A stretch of DNA of 64,000 bases from Anoxybacillus flavithermus (GTDB taxonomy: Bacteria > Bacillota > Bacilli > Bacillales > Anoxybacillaceae), in NCBI RefSeq assembly GCF_002742685.1, contig NZ_PEDM01000003.1, forward strand, positions 57,272 through 121,271. The letters are read 5' to 3'. The position numbers and the translations under genes are program-made. Position 1 is the first letter of the stretch. Each line of letters opens with the position of its first letter. This document shows, piece by piece, positions 51,052 to 62,484 of the stretch. The notes below the pieces were generated by a model. That model worked only from the letters and a program-made list of their open reading frames with translations. It searched no databases and had not been told where the DNA came from.

Positions 51052-51694
51052 CGCCAGTCACCCCTAAAATATTTAACAAGTCGCTCATTTTTTCAAGCAT
51101 AAAATCAGGTTCGTATTTCGCTAAATGTTCACGTCCTTTAATCGTCCAAGCGACTCCTGCCGTTTTTGTTCCCGCATGTTTCCCTGCTAAAATGTCATGA
51201 TGATTATCGCCAACCATTAACGTCTCTTCCGGATTTGCTTGTAAACAAGCGAGCGCTTTTTCAATCGGCTCAGGGTGCGGTTTCGCATGTTCAACATCAT
51301 CGAGCGTAATGATACATTGGAAAAACGAATCTAACTTTGTTAACTTCAATCCCATATTGACCGTATGACGAATTTTCGTCGTTACGATGCCGAGTTTAAA
51401 ACCTTTTTCATATAGCGTTTGTACAGTTTCATATACCGTTTCATATTCTTTCACTAACGCATCATGATGGGCATGGTTAAACGCCCGATACGTTTCTATC
51501 ATTTCATCGACGCGCTCTGGATTGATCGCTTCAAACGTATCACGCAATGGCGGACCAATAAAAGCAAGCACATCTTCGCGCGTATATTGATTTGGATAGT
51601 AATGGTTGAGCGTATGCAAAAATGATTCAATAATTAAGTCATTCGTATTAATAAGCGTCCCATCTAAATCAAACAAAATCGTATTAATATTCAT
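51038..51694 (-). CDS. ppaX: Pyrophosphatase PpaX
   Basis: 218 residues, HAD family: nucleophile in [13 protein letters not shown], motif [12 protein letters not shown], motif [17 protein letters not shown]. It hydrolyses the pyrophosphate made when HPr kinase/phosphorylase removes phosphate from P-Ser-HPr; hprK is in the same operon. Overlaps yvoD by 11 bases. Confidence 0.94.
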   Translation of the reverse strand: MNINTILFDLDGTLINTNDLIIESFLHTLNHYYPNQYTREDVLAFIGPPLRDTFEAINPERVDEMIETYRAFNHAHHDALVKEYETVYETVQTLYEKGFKLGIVTTKIRHTVNMGLKLTKLDSFFQCIITLDDVEHAKPHPEPIEKALACLQANPEETLMVGDNHHDILAGKHAGTKTAGVAWTIKGREHLAKYEPDFMLEKMSDLLNILGVTGVEKN

Positions 51695-52619
51695 ACGTCG
51701 CTTCCTTTCTTTTTCGATGTTCGATTTGATTCCAAATAAAACTAAGCGTAGCCGTCAATAAAATAGCTGTGACAAGCCGAATGATAAGAAGCGGCCAGAC
51801 GGGAATACCAAGCGGCACAAACAATAGCGTATCTTCTATAACCGCATGACACGCCACTAAAAATAAAAACGTTAACGTTAAATCTTTTTTCGATACCCCG
51901 TCTTCTTTTACCGCTTGAATCATGACGCCCGCACCGTAAGCGAGCCCGAACAACAACCCTGCTGCCATCGTCAGCGATGCATTTTCACGAATGCCGAGTA
52001 AGCGCGCAAACGGGGATAACCATTTCGAAAACGTATCCAGCCACTTTAATTCTTTTAACACTTGAATCGCAATCATAAGCGGAATAATGATGAGCGCCAG
52101 CTGTCCAATGCCGTATATTGCTTTTTCGATTCCTGTCCAAATGATTTCTCCCCACGTATGAGGCACTGTTGAAGATTGCGGGATAAGCCCGTATTTCGCC
52201 ATTTGTTCTCCGCCATCCCATAAAACGTGAATGAGCCAAGCGGAAACGAACGCTAAACCGACGCGCACAGCAACGGTCCACCAAACGCGAACACCTACTT
52301 GTGCAGCAACGGCAGACTCAACAAGCATATTGTGCGAAAACGACAACATAACTGCTAAAATAAACACTTCTTTTACCGTCAAGTCCATCGTTAACATCGC
52401 ACCAATGCCGGCATATAAATTTAAAAAGTTGACGAGCACTAAAACGAGCGCGGCATCCCCCGGCAAACCGATCCATCGCATCATCGGCGTCAACATGTTT
52501 GTCACCCACGGCAAAACGGGGGAGTATTGTAAAAGTGTCACAATGACCGTAATCGGAAAAATGACTTTTCCGAGCGTCCATGTCGTTTTCAATCCAACAA
52601 ACAAACCCCTTTGAAGCAC
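51684..52619 (-). CDS. yvoD: Nucleoside-recognition (gate) domain membrane protein YvoD
   Basis: 311 residues with about eight hydrophobic segments. Two gate-like halves: [20 protein letters not shown] near the first and [19 protein letters not shown] near the second, as in SpmA/SpmB-type proteins. Located in the hprK operon as in B. subtilis. Transported molecule unknown. Confidence 0.87.
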   Translation of the reverse strand: MLQRGLFVGLKTTWTLGKVIFPITVIVTLLQYSPVLPWVTNMLTPMMRWIGLPGDAALVLVLVNFLNLYAGIGAMLTMDLTVKEVFILAVMLSFSHNMLVESAVAAQVGVRVWWTVAVRVGLAFVSAWLIHVLWDGGEQMAKYGLIPQSSTVPHTWGEIIWTGIEKAIYGIGQLALIIIPLMIAIQVLKELKWLDTFSKWLSPFARLLGIRENASLTMAAGLLFGLAYGAGVMIQAVKEDGVSKKDLTLTFLFLVACHAVIEDTLLFVPLGIPVWPLLIIRLVTAILLTATLSFIWNQIEHRKRKEATYEY

Positions 52620-52637
52620 GTTGCCTCCCCCTTTCGT

Positions 52638-53447
52638 TCAATCGTTGTACCGCTCATTCGCTAAACCGCGCATGCGACGTACAACGATCATCATGACCGC
52701 AAACACAATAAGCAAAAGCGAAATAAACTGCGCCATACGAATCGTTTCTGTCAACATTAAGCTATCTGTGCGCAATCCTTCAATGAAAAAGCGCCCGATC
52801 GAATACCAAATGATATACGTGAAAAATAACTCTCCCCGCCTTAAATTTCTTCTCCGCAACGCAAGCAAAACAAGAAAGCCGAGCATATTCCATAATGATT
52901 CATATAAAAACGTCGGATGATAATATTGCCCTTGTATGTACATTTGATTAATCATCCAATCTGGTAAATGCAAACTTTCTAAAAATGCGCGCGATACAGG
53001 TCCGCCGTGCGCTTCTTGATTCATAAAATTGCCCCAACGTCCGATCGCCTGCCCTAAAATAATGCTCGGCGCTGCAATATCAGCTAATTTCCAAAACGAC
53101 AATTTTCGCTTTTTCGCAAAAATGACACCGGTCACAATGGCACCGATTAAACCTCCGTGAATCGCCAATCCTCCATGCCAAATTTGTGGAATTTCACCTA
53201 TATGTTTGGAATAGTAGTCCCATTGAAAAATCACGTAATACGCCCGTGCGCATACGATCGCAATCGGTACAGCAATTAACACAAGGTCAACAAACGTTTC
53301 TTTTCGTATACCTAGCCGCTCGCTTTCTCTTGTTGCTAACCAAAGCCCGAGCAAGACGCCTGTCGCAATAATGACACCGTACCAATAAATTGTAATTGGT
53401 CCGAGTTGAAAAAAAACACGATCAAGTGGTTCAATATGTAACAACAT
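52638..53447 (-). CDS. lgt: Prolipoprotein diacylglyceryl transferase
   Basis: 269 residues, several transmembrane helices. Lgt signature [18 protein letters not shown] with essential Arg and Asn, and [12 protein letters not shown] earlier. Adds diacylglycerol to the lipobox Cys. Start at 53447 ([12 protein letters not shown]) fits GAGAGGA spacing and homologues; two upstream ATGs overlap the hprK stop. Confidence 0.95.
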   Translation of the reverse strand: MLLHIEPLDRVFFQLGPITIYWYGVIIATGVLLGLWLATRESERLGIRKETFVDLVLIAVPIAIVCARAYYVIFQWDYYSKHIGEIPQIWHGGLAIHGGLIGAIVTGVIFAKKRKLSFWKLADIAAPSIILGQAIGRWGNFMNQEAHGGPVSRAFLESLHLPDWMINQMYIQGQYYHPTFLYESLWNMLGFLVLLALRRRNLRRGELFFTYIIWYSIGRFFIEGLRTDSLMLTETIRMAQFISLLLIVFAVMMIVVRRMRGLANERYND

Positions 53448-53461
53448 GAACATCCATCCTC

Positions 53462-54397
53462 TCATTCATAATCGTGCCCCGCATCGCCAATCGCATCCGC
53501 CAAGCGAGCAGAAAATTCCTCCGCCGCATTCACGCCCATCCGTTTTAGACGGAAATTCATCGCTGCGACTTCGATAATGACCGCTAAATTTCGCCCTGGA
53601 CGAACAGGAATCGTCAATTTCGTCACTTCCGTATCAATAATTTTCACCTTTTCCTCTTCAAGACCGAGACGATCGTATTGTTTATTTGGATCCCATAATT
53701 CTAAATCAATGACAAGGGAAATGCGTTTATGCGGACGCACTGCTCCTGCACCGAATAGCGTCATGACGTTAATAATGCCGAGTCCACGAATTTCAAGCAA
53801 ATGTTCAATAAGCTCCGGTGCGCTACCAATAAGCAAATTTTCATCTTCTTGGCGAATTTCGACACAATCATCCGCAACGAGACGATGTCCACGCTTCACG
53901 AGCTCCAGCGCGGTTTCACTTTTTCCAACGCCACTTTTTCCTGTAATGAGCACACCGACACCGTACACATCAACGAGCACACCATGCACAGCGGTTGTCG
54001 GTGCGAGTTTACTTTCTAAATAGTTCGTTAGACGGCTAGCAAGCCGCGTCGTTTTCATCGTCGAACGCATCACCGGAACTTCTTTTTTTTCCGATGCTTC
54101 AATCAGTTCTTTTGGCACTTCCAATCCACGCGAGACAATAATCGCAGGCGTAATATCGGTACATAACTTTTCCATGCGTAATCGTTTCTCTACAGGCGTT
54201 AATCGTTCAAAAAAAGACAGCTCTGTCATACCGAGCAATTGTACGCGCTCCGCTGGATAATATGCAAAATAACCGGCCATTTCAATGCCCGGACGGGATA
54301 AGTCACTCGTTGTAATTGGGCGATGAATTCCCTCTGCCCCGCTTACAAGCTCAAATTGAAACTCGTCAATTAAATCTTTTGTCCGTACTTTTGGCAT
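53462..54397 (-). CDS. hprK: HPr kinase/phosphorylase
   Basis: 311 residues. P-loop [14 protein letters not shown], signature [18 protein letters not shown], and the HPrK/P loop [15 protein letters not shown]. It phosphorylates HPr and Crh on Ser46 in response to fructose-1,6-bisphosphate and ATP, and reverses this with phosphate. The partner genes crh and ppaX are in this window. GGGAGG before the start. Confidence 0.97.
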   Translation of the reverse strand: MPKVRTKDLIDEFQFELVSGAEGIHRPITTSDLSRPGIEMAGYFAYYPAERVQLLGMTELSFFERLTPVEKRLRMEKLCTDITPAIIVSRGLEVPKELIEASEKKEVPVMRSTMKTTRLASRLTNYLESKLAPTTAVHGVLVDVYGVGVLITGKSGVGKSETALELVKRGHRLVADDCVEIRQEDENLLIGSAPELIEHLLEIRGLGIINVMTLFGAGAVRPHKRISLVIDLELWDPNKQYDRLGLEEEKVKIIDTEVTKLTIPVRPGRNLAVIIEVAAMNFRLKRMGVNAAEEFSARLADAIGDAGHDYE

Positions 54398-54444
54398 ATG
54401 AATCCCTCCTTCTTCCTTTTCTCATTGTAACACTTTCACGTCAA

Positions 54445-54479
54445 AATAAAAACGTCCACGCACAAAGCGGAACGTTTTA
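54445..54479 (-). terminator. Terminator of the yvl operon
   Basis: AAAACGTTCC-GC loop GC-GGACGTTTT with one bulge, then TTATTTTG on the minus strand, overlapping the yvlD stop. Confidence 0.7.
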
Positions 54480-54821
54480 CTTTTCTTTTCGTACTGACTC
54501 AATGAGTAAATGAAAAAGTGAGATCGCAAGCGATACAAATAACGCGTTGCTAAAGCCGCCAATGTCAAATGAACTGCCCATGAGCGAAGCTGTTATTGCT
54601 AGCGTCATTGCGTTAATGACAAATAAAAACAACCCAAACGTCAATACAGTCACAGGAAGTGTCAGTAGAATAAGTAGCGGTCGAACAAACGTATTAAGAA
54701 AAGACAAAAGAATACTTGCAACGAGCGCTGCCCAAACGCTTGATAAATAAATCGAATCAAAATACCCAGCAAGCGCCAATAACAAGACAGCGTTAATCAA
54801 TATACGTACAAGCCATCTCAT
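54477..54821 (-). CDS. yvlD: YvlD membrane protein (phage-holin-like family IV)
   Basis: 114 residues, four hydrophobic segments; family motif FLNTFVRPLLILLTLPVTVL. The start at 54821 (MRWLVRILINAV) follows GAGGAGAACG; the frame extending to 55019 is spurious, running through yvlC. Belongs to the yvlA-yvlC-yvlD envelope-stress group; in B. subtilis the operon is SigW-controlled. Overlaps yvlC by 4 bases. Confidence 0.9.
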   Translation of the reverse strand: MRWLVRILINAVLLLALAGYFDSIYLSSVWAALVASILLSFLNTFVRPLLILLTLPVTVLTFGLFLFVINAMTLAITASLMGSSFDIGGFSNALFVSLAISLFHLLIESVRKEK

Positions 54822-55015
54822 ATGACGTTCTCCTCGCCCGGAATAATGAATACGGCAAGCGCGTATAAAATCGCAAACGGCATAATGCCAGTAATTAATA
54901 ATAGCGCGACAAACAATAAACGTACAACAGTGGCGTCCATATTCATATAAGCTGCTAATCCGCTTAACACACCTGCAATCATGCGATGATGACGAAGCCT
55001 TACAAGCTTTTTCAT
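54818..55015 (-). CDS. yvlC: PspC-domain protein YvlC
   Basis: 65 residues: basic start MKKLVRLRHHRMIAGVLSG, the PspC pattern AGVLSGLAAYMNMDATVVRL, and a hydrophobic helix ending IIPGEEN. Envelope-stress protein type. Between yvlA and yvlD with 4-base overlaps on both sides. Confidence 0.92.
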   Translation of the reverse strand: MKKLVRLRHHRMIAGVLSGLAAYMNMDATVVRLLFVALLLITGIMPFAILYALAVFIIPGEENVI

Positions 55016-55341
55016 TCATATATCCCTCCCGATTCCTGTATCACTTGTATACCTTTTATAACATTCCAAACAATGACAATCACATGTACAATGCCTCCAA
55101 CAACGATCCCGATAAACGGAAGGCCGATCCATCCGTCCACACCTGCGATAGCGAAAATCATAAACATGCCACCCGTAGCAACCACAATCGCAATAGGGAT
55201 GAGATGAGACAATAACGATTTTTTCGCATGCCCTTTTACTCGTTCATGTTTTGTGACAAAATAAACGATGATTGGAAATAAAAACGGGGCAAAAAATACG
55301 CTGAAATAGCATAACGCCGCAAGCAACTTATTTCCTTCCAT
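55012..55341 (-). CDS. yvlA: DUF4870 membrane protein (YvlA-like)
   Basis: 109 residues, three hydrophobic segments; DUF4870 pattern NKLLAALCYFSVFFAPFLFP and HERVKGHAKKSLLSHL. First gene of this three-gene group. yvlB (DUF4097), which lies between yvlA and yvlC in B. subtilis, is missing here. GGAGGG precedes the start. Confidence 0.87.
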   Translation of the reverse strand: MEGNKLLAALCYFSVFFAPFLFPIIVYFVTKHERVKGHAKKSLLSHLIPIAIVVATGGMFMIFAIAGVDGWIGLPFIGIVVGGIVHVIVIVWNVIKGIQVIQESGGIYE

Positions 55342-55401
55342 CCATATCCCCTCCTTCCTGTTTGCTTATACATACGATTGTTGAAAAGGAAAGTTTCGTA
55401 C

Positions 55402-55436
55402 AAAAAAACCGAGAACCGAGCACATTACACGCTCGG
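55402..55436 (-). terminator. Intrinsic terminator of uvrBA
   Basis: CCGAGCGTG, loop, CATGCTCGG-type stem (CCGAGCAC/GCTCGG arms) followed by CTCGGTTTTTTTG on the minus strand; the uvrA stop lies inside the stem. Confidence 0.78.
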
Positions 55437-58277
55437 TATACGTTGGCGCATGCGTTCGCGATCGCGCGCTAAAATCGGTTGTAAATATCGTCCTGTATAC
55501 GACTGCTCGATTTGAGCAACTTCCTCCGGCGTACCTGACGCAACGATTTGTCCGCCTCCGTCCCCGCCTTCTGGTCCAAGATCAATAATATAGTCTGCCG
55601 TTTTAATGACGTCTAAATTGTGCTCGATGACAAGTACCGTATCTCCTTGTTCCACAAGCCGTTGCAAAACATGTAATAAACGGGCAATATCATCCACATG
55701 CAAACCGGTTGTCGGTTCGTCCAAAATGTATAACGTTCTTCCTGTTGAGCGACGATGCAACTCAGATGCTAGCTTCACCCGCTGCGCCTCGCCACCAGAA
55801 AGCGTCGTAGCTGGCTGACCGAGTTGCATATAACCGAGCCCGACATCGTATAACGTTTGCAATTTCCGTTTAATTTTCGGGATGTTTTCAAAAAACGTTA
55901 GCGCCTCTTCCACTGTCATATCGAGCACTTCAGCGATATTTTTATCTTTATATTTCACTTCCAACGTTTCGCGGTTGTACCGTTTCCCGTGGCATACTTC
56001 ACATGGCACGTATACATCTGGCAAAAAATGCATTTCGATTTTAATAATGCCATCGCCGCGACATGCTTCGCAGCGACCACCTCTGACGTTAAAACTAAAC
56101 CGTCCTTTTTGATACCCGCGCATTTTCGCTTCGTTCGTCGTCGCAAATAAATCGCGAATATCATCAAAAACGCCCGTATATGTCGCAGGATTCGAGCGCG
56201 GCGTCCGACCGATTGGCGACTGGTCGATGTCAATGACTTTATCTAAATAATGAATGCCGCGAATGTCCGTATGCTCTCCCGGTTTTACTTTTGCGTGATG
56301 TAGCTTTTGTGCTAACGCTTTATGCAAAATTTCATTAATGAGCGTACTTTTTCCTGAACCTGATACGCCTGTCACCGCAACAAACAGTCCGAGCGGAATG
56401 CGAACATCGACGTTTTTCAAGTTGTTTTCGCGCGCACCAATGACTTCAAGCCAACGGCCGTCCGGCTTTCTTCGTTCAACAGGAAGCGGAATAAATTTTT
56501 TCCCAGATAAATATTGACCGGTTAACGAATGTGGATCGTTCATCACTTGTTCAGGTGTGCCTGCGGATACTACTTGTCCGCCGTGCGCCCCTGCTCCCGG
56601 TCCGATGTCAATTAAATAATCTGCCGCAAGCATCGTATCTTCATCGTGCTCCACGACGATGAGCGTGTTCCCTAAGTCGCGCATGCTTTGCAACGTCGCA
56701 ATTAACCGATCGTTATCGCGCTGATGAAGACCAATAGACGGCTCATCCAATACGTACAATACACCCGTTAACCGCGAGCCAATTTGCGTCGCTAGTCGAA
56801 TGCGTTGCGCTTCTCCGCCTGAAAGCGTCCCTGCCGCACGATTTAACGTTAAATAATCGAGCCCAACATTTTTTAAAAAGCCGAGTCGTTCAACAATTTC
56901 ACGTAAAATTAAATGAGCGATTTTCCGCTCTTTTTCCGTTAACTGAAGCGTTTCAAAAAACGTAAGCGCCTCGTTAACCGACATCGCCGTCACTTCCCCA
57001 ATATGTTTGCCACCGACGAAAACCGCTAAACTTTCTTTTTTCAATCGGTTGCCATGACACGTCGGACACGGCTGTTCGGTCATATATTTTTCCATTTGTT
57101 CACGCACGTAATCGGACGTCGTTTCACGATAACGACGTTCAACGTTGCGCACGACCCCTTCAAATTCCACATACGTTTCGCGCACGTGACCGAAGTCATT
57201 TTCATAGCGAAAATATATTTTTTCCCCATTCGATCCGTACAATAAAAGATCGAGCTGTTCTTTCGGCAATTGCTTCACAGGCACGTCCATATCAATGCCG
57301 TAATGGCGACATACCGCTTCTAACAATTGCGGATAATATTGCGAGCTTTGCGGCTCCCATGGCGCGAGCGCATGCTCACGAAGCGTCAACTCTTTATTTG
57401 GAATAACTAAATCAAGATCGACTTCCAGTTTTGCTCCTAATCCGTCACACGATGGGCACGCGCCGTACGGGCTGTTAAATGAAAATAGGCGCGGCTCTAG
57501 TTCGCCGATCGAAAAACCGCAGTGCGGACAAGCGTGATGTTCACTAAACAACAATTCTTCTTGTCCGATCACATCAACGAGCACTTTGCCTTCTCCAAGC
57601 TTTAACGCCGTTTCAAGTGAATCGGCAAGGCGCGACTCGATGCCTTCTTTCATGATGATACGATCAATGACAACTTCGATCGAATGCTTCTTATTTTTTT
57701 CAAGTATGATGTCTTCTGATACATCGCGCAATTCCCCGTCAACTCGGACGCGCACATACCCTTGTTTTTTAATCTCCTCTAACGTCTTTACATGCGTCCC
57801 TTTTCGTCCAGAGACGATCGGGGCTAAAATTTGCATTTTCGTCCGTTCTGGATATTGCATTAAGTGATCAACCATTTGTTCTATCGTTTGCGATGTAATT
57901 TCAATATGATGTGTCGGACAAACAGGGCGACCAATGCGTGCAAACAGTAAGCGTAAATAATCGTAAATTTCTGTGACCGTTCCGACTGTTGATCGCGGGT
58001 TCCGGCTCGTTGTTTTTTGGTCAATCGAAATGGCAGGCGACAACCCTTCAATTGAATCGACATCAGGCTTATCCATTTGCCCTAAAAATTGACGAGCGTA
58101 TGCCGACAGCGATTCGACATATCGACGCTGTCCTTCTGCATAAATCGTGTCAAATGCAAGCGATGATTTTCCTGAGCCAGATAACCCCGTCAACACAACA
58201 AGTTTGTTGCGCGGAATAACGACGTCAATATCTTTTAAATTGTGCGCTCGTGCACCTTTGACGACAATATGATCCAT
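55425..58277 (-). CDS. uvrA: Excinuclease ABC subunit A
   Basis: 950 residues. Two ABC modules: Walker [15 protein letters not shown] and [14 protein letters not shown], signatures [12 protein letters not shown] and [12 protein letters not shown], plus zinc modules [15 protein letters not shown] and [14 protein letters not shown]. Finds DNA damage and loads UvrB. Three bases after uvrB. Confidence 0.98.
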   Translation of the reverse strand: MDHIVVKGARAHNLKDIDVVIPRNKLVVLTGLSGSGKSSLAFDTIYAEGQRRYVESLSAYARQFLGQMDKPDVDSIEGLSPAISIDQKTTSRNPRSTVGTVTEIYDYLRLLFARIGRPVCPTHHIEITSQTIEQMVDHLMQYPERTKMQILAPIVSGRKGTHVKTLEEIKKQGYVRVRVDGELRDVSEDIILEKNKKHSIEVVIDRIIMKEGIESRLADSLETALKLGEGKVLVDVIGQEELLFSEHHACPHCGFSIGELEPRLFSFNSPYGACPSCDGLGAKLEVDLDLVIPNKELTLREHALAPWEPQSSQYYPQLLEAVCRHYGIDMDVPVKQLPKEQLDLLLYGSNGEKIYFRYENDFGHVRETYVEFEGVVRNVERRYRETTSDYVREQMEKYMTEQPCPTCHGNRLKKESLAVFVGGKHIGEVTAMSVNEALTFFETLQLTEKERKIAHLILREIVERLGFLKNVGLDYLTLNRAAGTLSGGEAQRIRLATQIGSRLTGVLYVLDEPSIGLHQRDNDRLIATLQSMRDLGNTLIVVEHDEDTMLAADYLIDIGPGAGAHGGQVVSAGTPEQVMNDPHSLTGQYLSGKKFIPLPVERRKPDGRWLEVIGARENNLKNVDVRIPLGLFVAVTGVSGSGKSTLINEILHKALAQKLHHAKVKPGEHTDIRGIHYLDKVIDIDQSPIGRTPRSNPATYTGVFDDIRDLFATTNEAKMRGYQKGRFSFNVRGGRCEACRGDGIIKIEMHFLPDVYVPCEVCHGKRYNRETLEVKYKDKNIAEVLDMTVEEALTFFENIPKIKRKLQTLYDVGLGYMQLGQPATTLSGGEAQRVKLASELHRRSTGRTLYILDEPTTGLHVDDIARLLHVLQRLVEQGDTVLVIEHNLDVIKTADYIIDLGPEGGDGGGQIVASGTPEEVAQIEQSYTGRYLQPILARDRERMRQRIPSV

Positions 58278-58280
58278 CGA

Positions 58281-60254
58281 TTACACCTCAGCTTTCAATT
58301 CTAAAATGAGATCACGCAGCTCAGCAGCACGTTCAAAATGAAGCGCTTTTGCTGCTTCTTTCATTTCTTCTTCGAGTTTGGCGATGAGCGCAAGACGCTC
58401 TTCTTTTGATAAATGACGGACATCTTTCGTCTCATACGTTTCTTTTTCTTCCGCAGCAAACGTAGCACGAATGACATCTGGAATGTCTTTTTGAATCGTT
58501 TTTGGCACGATGCCATGCTCGCGATTATACGCTTCTTGAATGGCGCGACGTCGCTTCGTTTCATTGATCGCAATTTCCATCGACTTTGTGATCGTATCGG
58601 CATACATAATGACGTGACCGTTGGCGTTGCGCGCTGCTCGTCCAATCGTTTGAATAAGCGAGCGTTCAGAACGTAAAAACCCTTCTTTATCCGCATCTAA
58701 AATTGCGACAAGTGACACTTCTGGAATATCAAGCCCTTCTCGCAATAAGTTAATGCCGACGAGCACATCGTATTTGCCTAATCGTAAATCGCGAATAATT
58801 TCAATGCGTTCGAGCGTCTTAATTTCCGAGTGCAAATACGCCACTTGAATACCGATATCTTTTAAATAATCGGTTAAGTCTTCCGCCATTTTTTTCGTCA
58901 ACGTCGTCACAAGCGTCCGTTCTTTGCGAGCGATGCGCTTTTGAATTTCATCGACTAAATCGTCAATTTGTCCTGCAATCGGCCGCACATCAATCGTCGG
59001 GTCTAACAATCCTGTCGGACGAATAATTTGCTCGACAACTTCTGGACAATGTTCAAGCTCATATGGACCTGGTGTGGCAGATACGTAAATGACTTGATTC
59101 ACTTTTTGTTCAAACTCTTCAAACATGAGCGGCCGATTATCTAACGCTGACGGCAAACGGAAACCATGTTCAACAAGCACTTCCTTTCTCGCCTTGTCCC
59201 CGTTATACATGCCGCGAATTTGCGGCAATGTCACATGCGATTCGTCGATGACAATTAAAAAATCGTCAGGAAAATAATCTAATAATGTATAAGGCGTCGA
59301 ACCCGGTGGACGCAACGTCAAATGGCGTGAATAGTTTTCGATGCCTGAACAAAAACCCATTTCTTTCATCATTTCAATATCGTAGCGCGTCCGTTGTTCT
59401 AATCGTTGCGCTTCAAGCAATTTCCCTTGCTCACGCAACTCGCGAAGCCGCTCTTCTAACTCCTTTTCAATATTTTCAATGGCTAGTTTCATTTTCTCTT
59501 CACGCGTGACGAAGTGCGAAGCTGGGAAAATCGCCACATGTTCTCGCTCCGCCATCACATGCCCCGTCAGTGCATCTACTTCACGAATACGCTCAATTTC
59601 ATCACCAAAAAACTCAATGCGAATGCAATGTTCATCGCGTGAGGCAGGGAAAATTTCGACGACATCTCCGCGTACACGAAACGTTCCCCGACGGAAATCA
59701 ATATCGTTTCGTTCGTATTGAATGTCGACAAGTCGGCGAAGCAAATGATCCCGCTCGATTTCCATACCGACACGAAGCGAAACGACAAGTTCGCGATATT
59801 CCTCAGGCGAACCTAAGCCGTAAATGCATGAAACGCTGGCGATAATAATGACGTCTCGCCGTTCAAATAACGCAGACGTCGCGGAATGACGCAATTTATC
59901 AATTTCATCGTTAATGCTTGCATCTTTTTCAATGTACGTATCCGTCTGCGGCACGTACGCTTCCGGCTGATAATAATCGTAATAACTAACAAAATATTCA
60001 ACAGCGTTATTAGGAAAAAACTGTTTAAACTCGCTATATAACTGCCCTGCTAGCGTTTTATTATGGGCGATGACTAACGTCGGTTTATTCACTTGTTGAA
60101 TAACGTTTGAAATTGTAAACGTTTTGCCCGTTCCTGTTGCTCCTAACAACGTCTGATGCTTTTTTCCTTGTTGAATCCCTTCGACAAGCTTCGCGATCGC
60201 TTTTGGTTGATCACCTTGCGGCTCATAGGCGGATACTAATTGAAAGGCGTCCAC
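58281..60254 (-). CDS. uvrB: Excinuclease ABC subunit B
   Basis: 657 residues. Helicase motif [11 protein letters not shown], the beta-hairpin [17 protein letters not shown] that probes damage, DESH box (VIDESHVT), motif [11 protein letters not shown], and the UVR domain at the C-terminus that contacts UvrC. Starts with GTG (60254) behind GAGGGAAG. Confidence 0.97.
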   Translation of the reverse strand: MDAFQLVSAYEPQGDQPKAIAKLVEGIQQGKKHQTLLGATGTGKTFTISNVIQQVNKPTLVIAHNKTLAGQLYSEFKQFFPNNAVEYFVSYYDYYQPEAYVPQTDTYIEKDASINDEIDKLRHSATSALFERRDVIIIASVSCIYGLGSPEEYRELVVSLRVGMEIERDHLLRRLVDIQYERNDIDFRRGTFRVRGDVVEIFPASRDEHCIRIEFFGDEIERIREVDALTGHVMAEREHVAIFPASHFVTREEKMKLAIENIEKELEERLRELREQGKLLEAQRLEQRTRYDIEMMKEMGFCSGIENYSRHLTLRPPGSTPYTLLDYFPDDFLIVIDESHVTLPQIRGMYNGDKARKEVLVEHGFRLPSALDNRPLMFEEFEQKVNQVIYVSATPGPYELEHCPEVVEQIIRPTGLLDPTIDVRPIAGQIDDLVDEIQKRIARKERTLVTTLTKKMAEDLTDYLKDIGIQVAYLHSEIKTLERIEIIRDLRLGKYDVLVGINLLREGLDIPEVSLVAILDADKEGFLRSERSLIQTIGRAARNANGHVIMYADTITKSMEIAINETKRRRAIQEAYNREHGIVPKTIQKDIPDVIRATFAAEEKETYETKDVRHLSKEERLALIAKLEEEMKEAAKALHFERAAELRDLILELKAEV

Positions 60255-60320
60255 ATTCTTCCCTCCACTTCATTTCTACTTCGTATTGTACCACATAACG
60301 AAAGCGAAAAGCGAAAAATA

Positions 60321-60334
60321 CGAACAAATATTCT
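60321..60334 (-). promoter_or_regulatory. LexA (SOS) box upstream of uvrB
   Basis: CGAACAAATATTCT matches the Bacillus LexA consensus CGAACrnryGTTyC at about 12 of 14 positions. TACAAT on the minus strand between it and the gene is a likely -10 box. Confidence 0.72.
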
Positions 60335-60339
60335 ATGAA

Positions 60340-60382
60340 AAAGAGGGCGTCCCAAAAGTAACGGGGCACCCTTTCTTATAAC
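60340..60382 (-). terminator. Probable terminator of minJ-csbA
   Basis: Minus strand AAAGGGTGCCCC ... GGGACGCCCTC then TTTTTC, with a small internal loop. Confidence 0.65.
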
Positions 60383-60448
60383 CATATATACGCACGAAAC
60401 TATATATTGTATCTTCCTTGGAGAAAGGCGACCTTTTGGGTCAGCTCC

Positions 60449-60673
60449 TTACGATTGTTTTTGTTTCTCAACCATTTGTTTCGCATATAAAAATCCGACA
60501 ATAAGTGACGCTAAATCAGCAACCACTTCGTACAACTGATCGGTATATCCTTTCACATATGATGCCACTAGCAACGCAACAGTAAGCAACGTGCCGACAT
60601 AATGGTTATACGTGACACGCGTAAACAAAATAACTAGCAACGCCGGTACAATTAGCGCTAACACAAACCACAT
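60449..60673 (-). CDS. csbA: CsbA membrane protein
   Basis: 74 residues with two to three hydrophobic stretches (FVLALIVPALLVILFT; LLTVALLVASYVKGY). Conserved YNHYVGT. In B. subtilis csbA is a SigB general-stress gene preceding uvrBA; same place here. Starts two bases after the minJ stop. Function unknown. Confidence 0.9.
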   Translation of the reverse strand: MWFVLALIVPALLVILFTRVTYNHYVGTLLTVALLVASYVKGYTDQLYEVVADLASLIVGFLYAKQMVEKQKQS

Positions 60674-60675
60674 AT

Positions 60676-61839
60676 TTATCCCTCATCTCTTACAAATAAC
60701 AGTCCAAGTTCATGATGTTCCCCTTCAAATAAAGCCGTTTGCGCAAAGCGAACTTCCCCGCTCTCGTTTAATACTTCTAGCTTACAAAATGCACGATTTT
60801 GTTGCAATGCCGCATAAAATTCATCTTCGGTCGCCACAGGTGTACCGTTGACCTTAACAATCACTTCTCCAACCGAAAGCGCCATTTTATGTGCTGGCGT
60901 GTCAGGCAACACTCCGAGAATAACAAGTCCGTTCGTCCGCTTCGTAAAATATGGCGGGAATTTTTGTTCATACAACTTCGCTGATAAGGCGATCCATTCT
61001 CTCCATACGATTGCCACAACAGCACTAACGATCGCGAGTGGCTTCAACCAATAACTACCGATGGCCAATAAACTGACAACTGATGCTAACCAACCGATAC
61101 GCCTTGCTGTCCATTTCGTCAAATGAACAGGCATTCCTGTTTGTACGCGTTGAGAAAAACCGAGTAAAAACGGTACAAGCACAAAAGAATACGCATCACC
61201 ACCTGAAATGATCGGCCACCAAGTAGCAAACGATTGCACATCATTTCCTAGTACAGGGATCATCAATGGAATGATCCAAAGCCGTTGAACAACTTGCTCA
61301 CCGATCATAAGCCCTCGCTTACTCGTCACAAGACGCGGAGCGCTGAGCTCTGCTCCTTCACGGTAAATGAGCCACGTTTCAATAAACAAAAGCAACCCCA
61401 TAAGAAGTGCTAAGGCAGTTACACTCGTTTCTACAACATGTGGGAAAAAACGCGCAAAAAACGGCTGCGCCCACTCTGTTTGCGCAAAAAAACTAACGGT
61501 AAATATGACGATGCTTCCGACATATGCAGCCGACAACAACCGAAGCTGCATGAAAAAACTGCATACGATCGTCACCATTGCCCAAAAGACGAGCGTATCA
61601 TTCGGGAGAACAACCCCAGCCCCAACAGTCACAAGCGAAAAAATGAGCGCGAACCAGCTGCGCGAGCGAATAAGGGCACGCCACTCACGCGATGTTCGAT
61701 AGACGCGCGTATAAAAATCTCGTCTTTCACGTTGCACGCGACGCCAGCCAACAAACCACGCAAATATAATGGCATAATATAGTAACGGTTGCATCCAAAA
61801 CGTTCCAAATCCTTTCAACCACGCAAATCCCCATTCCAT
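60676..61839 (-). CDS. minJ: PDZ-domain division-site protein MinJ
   Basis: 387 residues; about seven membrane segments then a cytoplasmic PDZ domain (GLVILGVLPDTPAHKMAL, GEVIVKVNGTPVATEDEF). Links DivIVA with MinD at the poles and septum. The start at 61839 (MEWGFAWLKGFG) is chosen because TGGAG lies nine bases before; longer frames to 61893 lack a good site. Divergent from racA. Confidence 0.9.
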   Translation of the reverse strand: MEWGFAWLKGFGTFWMQPLLYYAIIFAWFVGWRRVQRERRDFYTRVYRTSREWRALIRSRSWFALIFSLVTVGAGVVLPNDTLVFWAMVTIVCSFFMQLRLLSAAYVGSIVIFTVSFFAQTEWAQPFFARFFPHVVETSVTALALLMGLLLFIETWLIYREGAELSAPRLVTSKRGLMIGEQVVQRLWIIPLMIPVLGNDVQSFATWWPIISGGDAYSFVLVPFLLGFSQRVQTGMPVHLTKWTARRIGWLASVVSLLAIGSYWLKPLAIVSAVVAIVWREWIALSAKLYEQKFPPYFTKRTNGLVILGVLPDTPAHKMALSVGEVIVKVNGTPVATEDEFYAALQQNRAFCKLEVLNESGEVRFAQTALFEGEHHELGLLFVRDEG

Positions 61840-62018
61840 TTCTATCAACTCCATTTTTTCCGATCGTCTATTTTGTATTGTAACAAATTTCAAACGTTTA
61901 TGGTTGACGAAAATTCACTTTCTTTGCCGAATGAACACTAGTTTTGTCAACAAACAAGGAATTTCATGAAAAATGTCTAACTGTTTGTTCATATATCATT
62001 CGGAAGGAGCGTGGAACG

Positions 62019-62447
62019 ATGGAGTTAAAAACGAGCGCGGTGGCGAAGCGGCTTGGGGTATCGACAAAAACGGTACAACGATGGGTGAAAAAATATAACA
62101 TTCCATGCACAAAAAACGAAGCAGGTCATTACGTATTTACGAACGAAGCGATCGAACAATTAGAAAAATATAAGTTTCTCGTTATCGATGAAGAAGAAAA
62201 AGAACATGCTGAGTGGGAAGAAGTAGAACAACGATTACACGAACTGGAACGAAAAATCGATCAAAAAGCAGATGACGTCGTCTCTTTTCAATTGCTGCAA
62301 CATCGACGCGAAATGGAAGAAATGCTCCACTATATGCAACAGCTCGAACAACGTATTGCTGAACTTGAACGGCAAAAACAAACCGAACCGATCATCGAAC
62401 AACCAACAAAACAAAAACGACGCGGCATTATCAGCTTCTTTTTATAA
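62019..62447 (+). CDS. racA: RacA-like chromosome-anchoring protein
   Basis: 142 residues: MerR-type helix-turn-helix (MELKTSAVAKRLGVSTKTVQ, RWVKKYNI), acidic coiled coil (EEVEQRLHELERKIDQK, EEMLHYMQQLEQRIAELERQ), and a basic C-terminus KQKRRGIISFFL. RacA joins oriC-proximal DNA to DivIVA at the poles in sporulation; at about 184 residues the B. subtilis protein is longer. Start fixed by GGAAGGAGCG. A general MerR-like regulator cannot be excluded. Confidence 0.8.
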   Translation: MELKTSAVAKRLGVSTKTVQRWVKKYNIPCTKNEAGHYVFTNEAIEQLEKYKFLVIDEEEKEHAEWEEVEQRLHELERKIDQKADDVVSFQLLQHRREMEEMLHYMQQLEQRIAELERQKQTEPIIEQPTKQKRRGIISFFL

Positions 62448-62483
62448 AAACTCCCCCTGCCTATGAAGGCGAGGGGGAGTTTG
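62448..62483. terminator. Bidirectional terminator between racA and ctpB
   Basis: AAACTCCCCCTGCC ... GGCGAGGGGGAGTTT with short loop; T-rich on both sides. Confidence 0.85.
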
Positions 62484-62484
62484 T

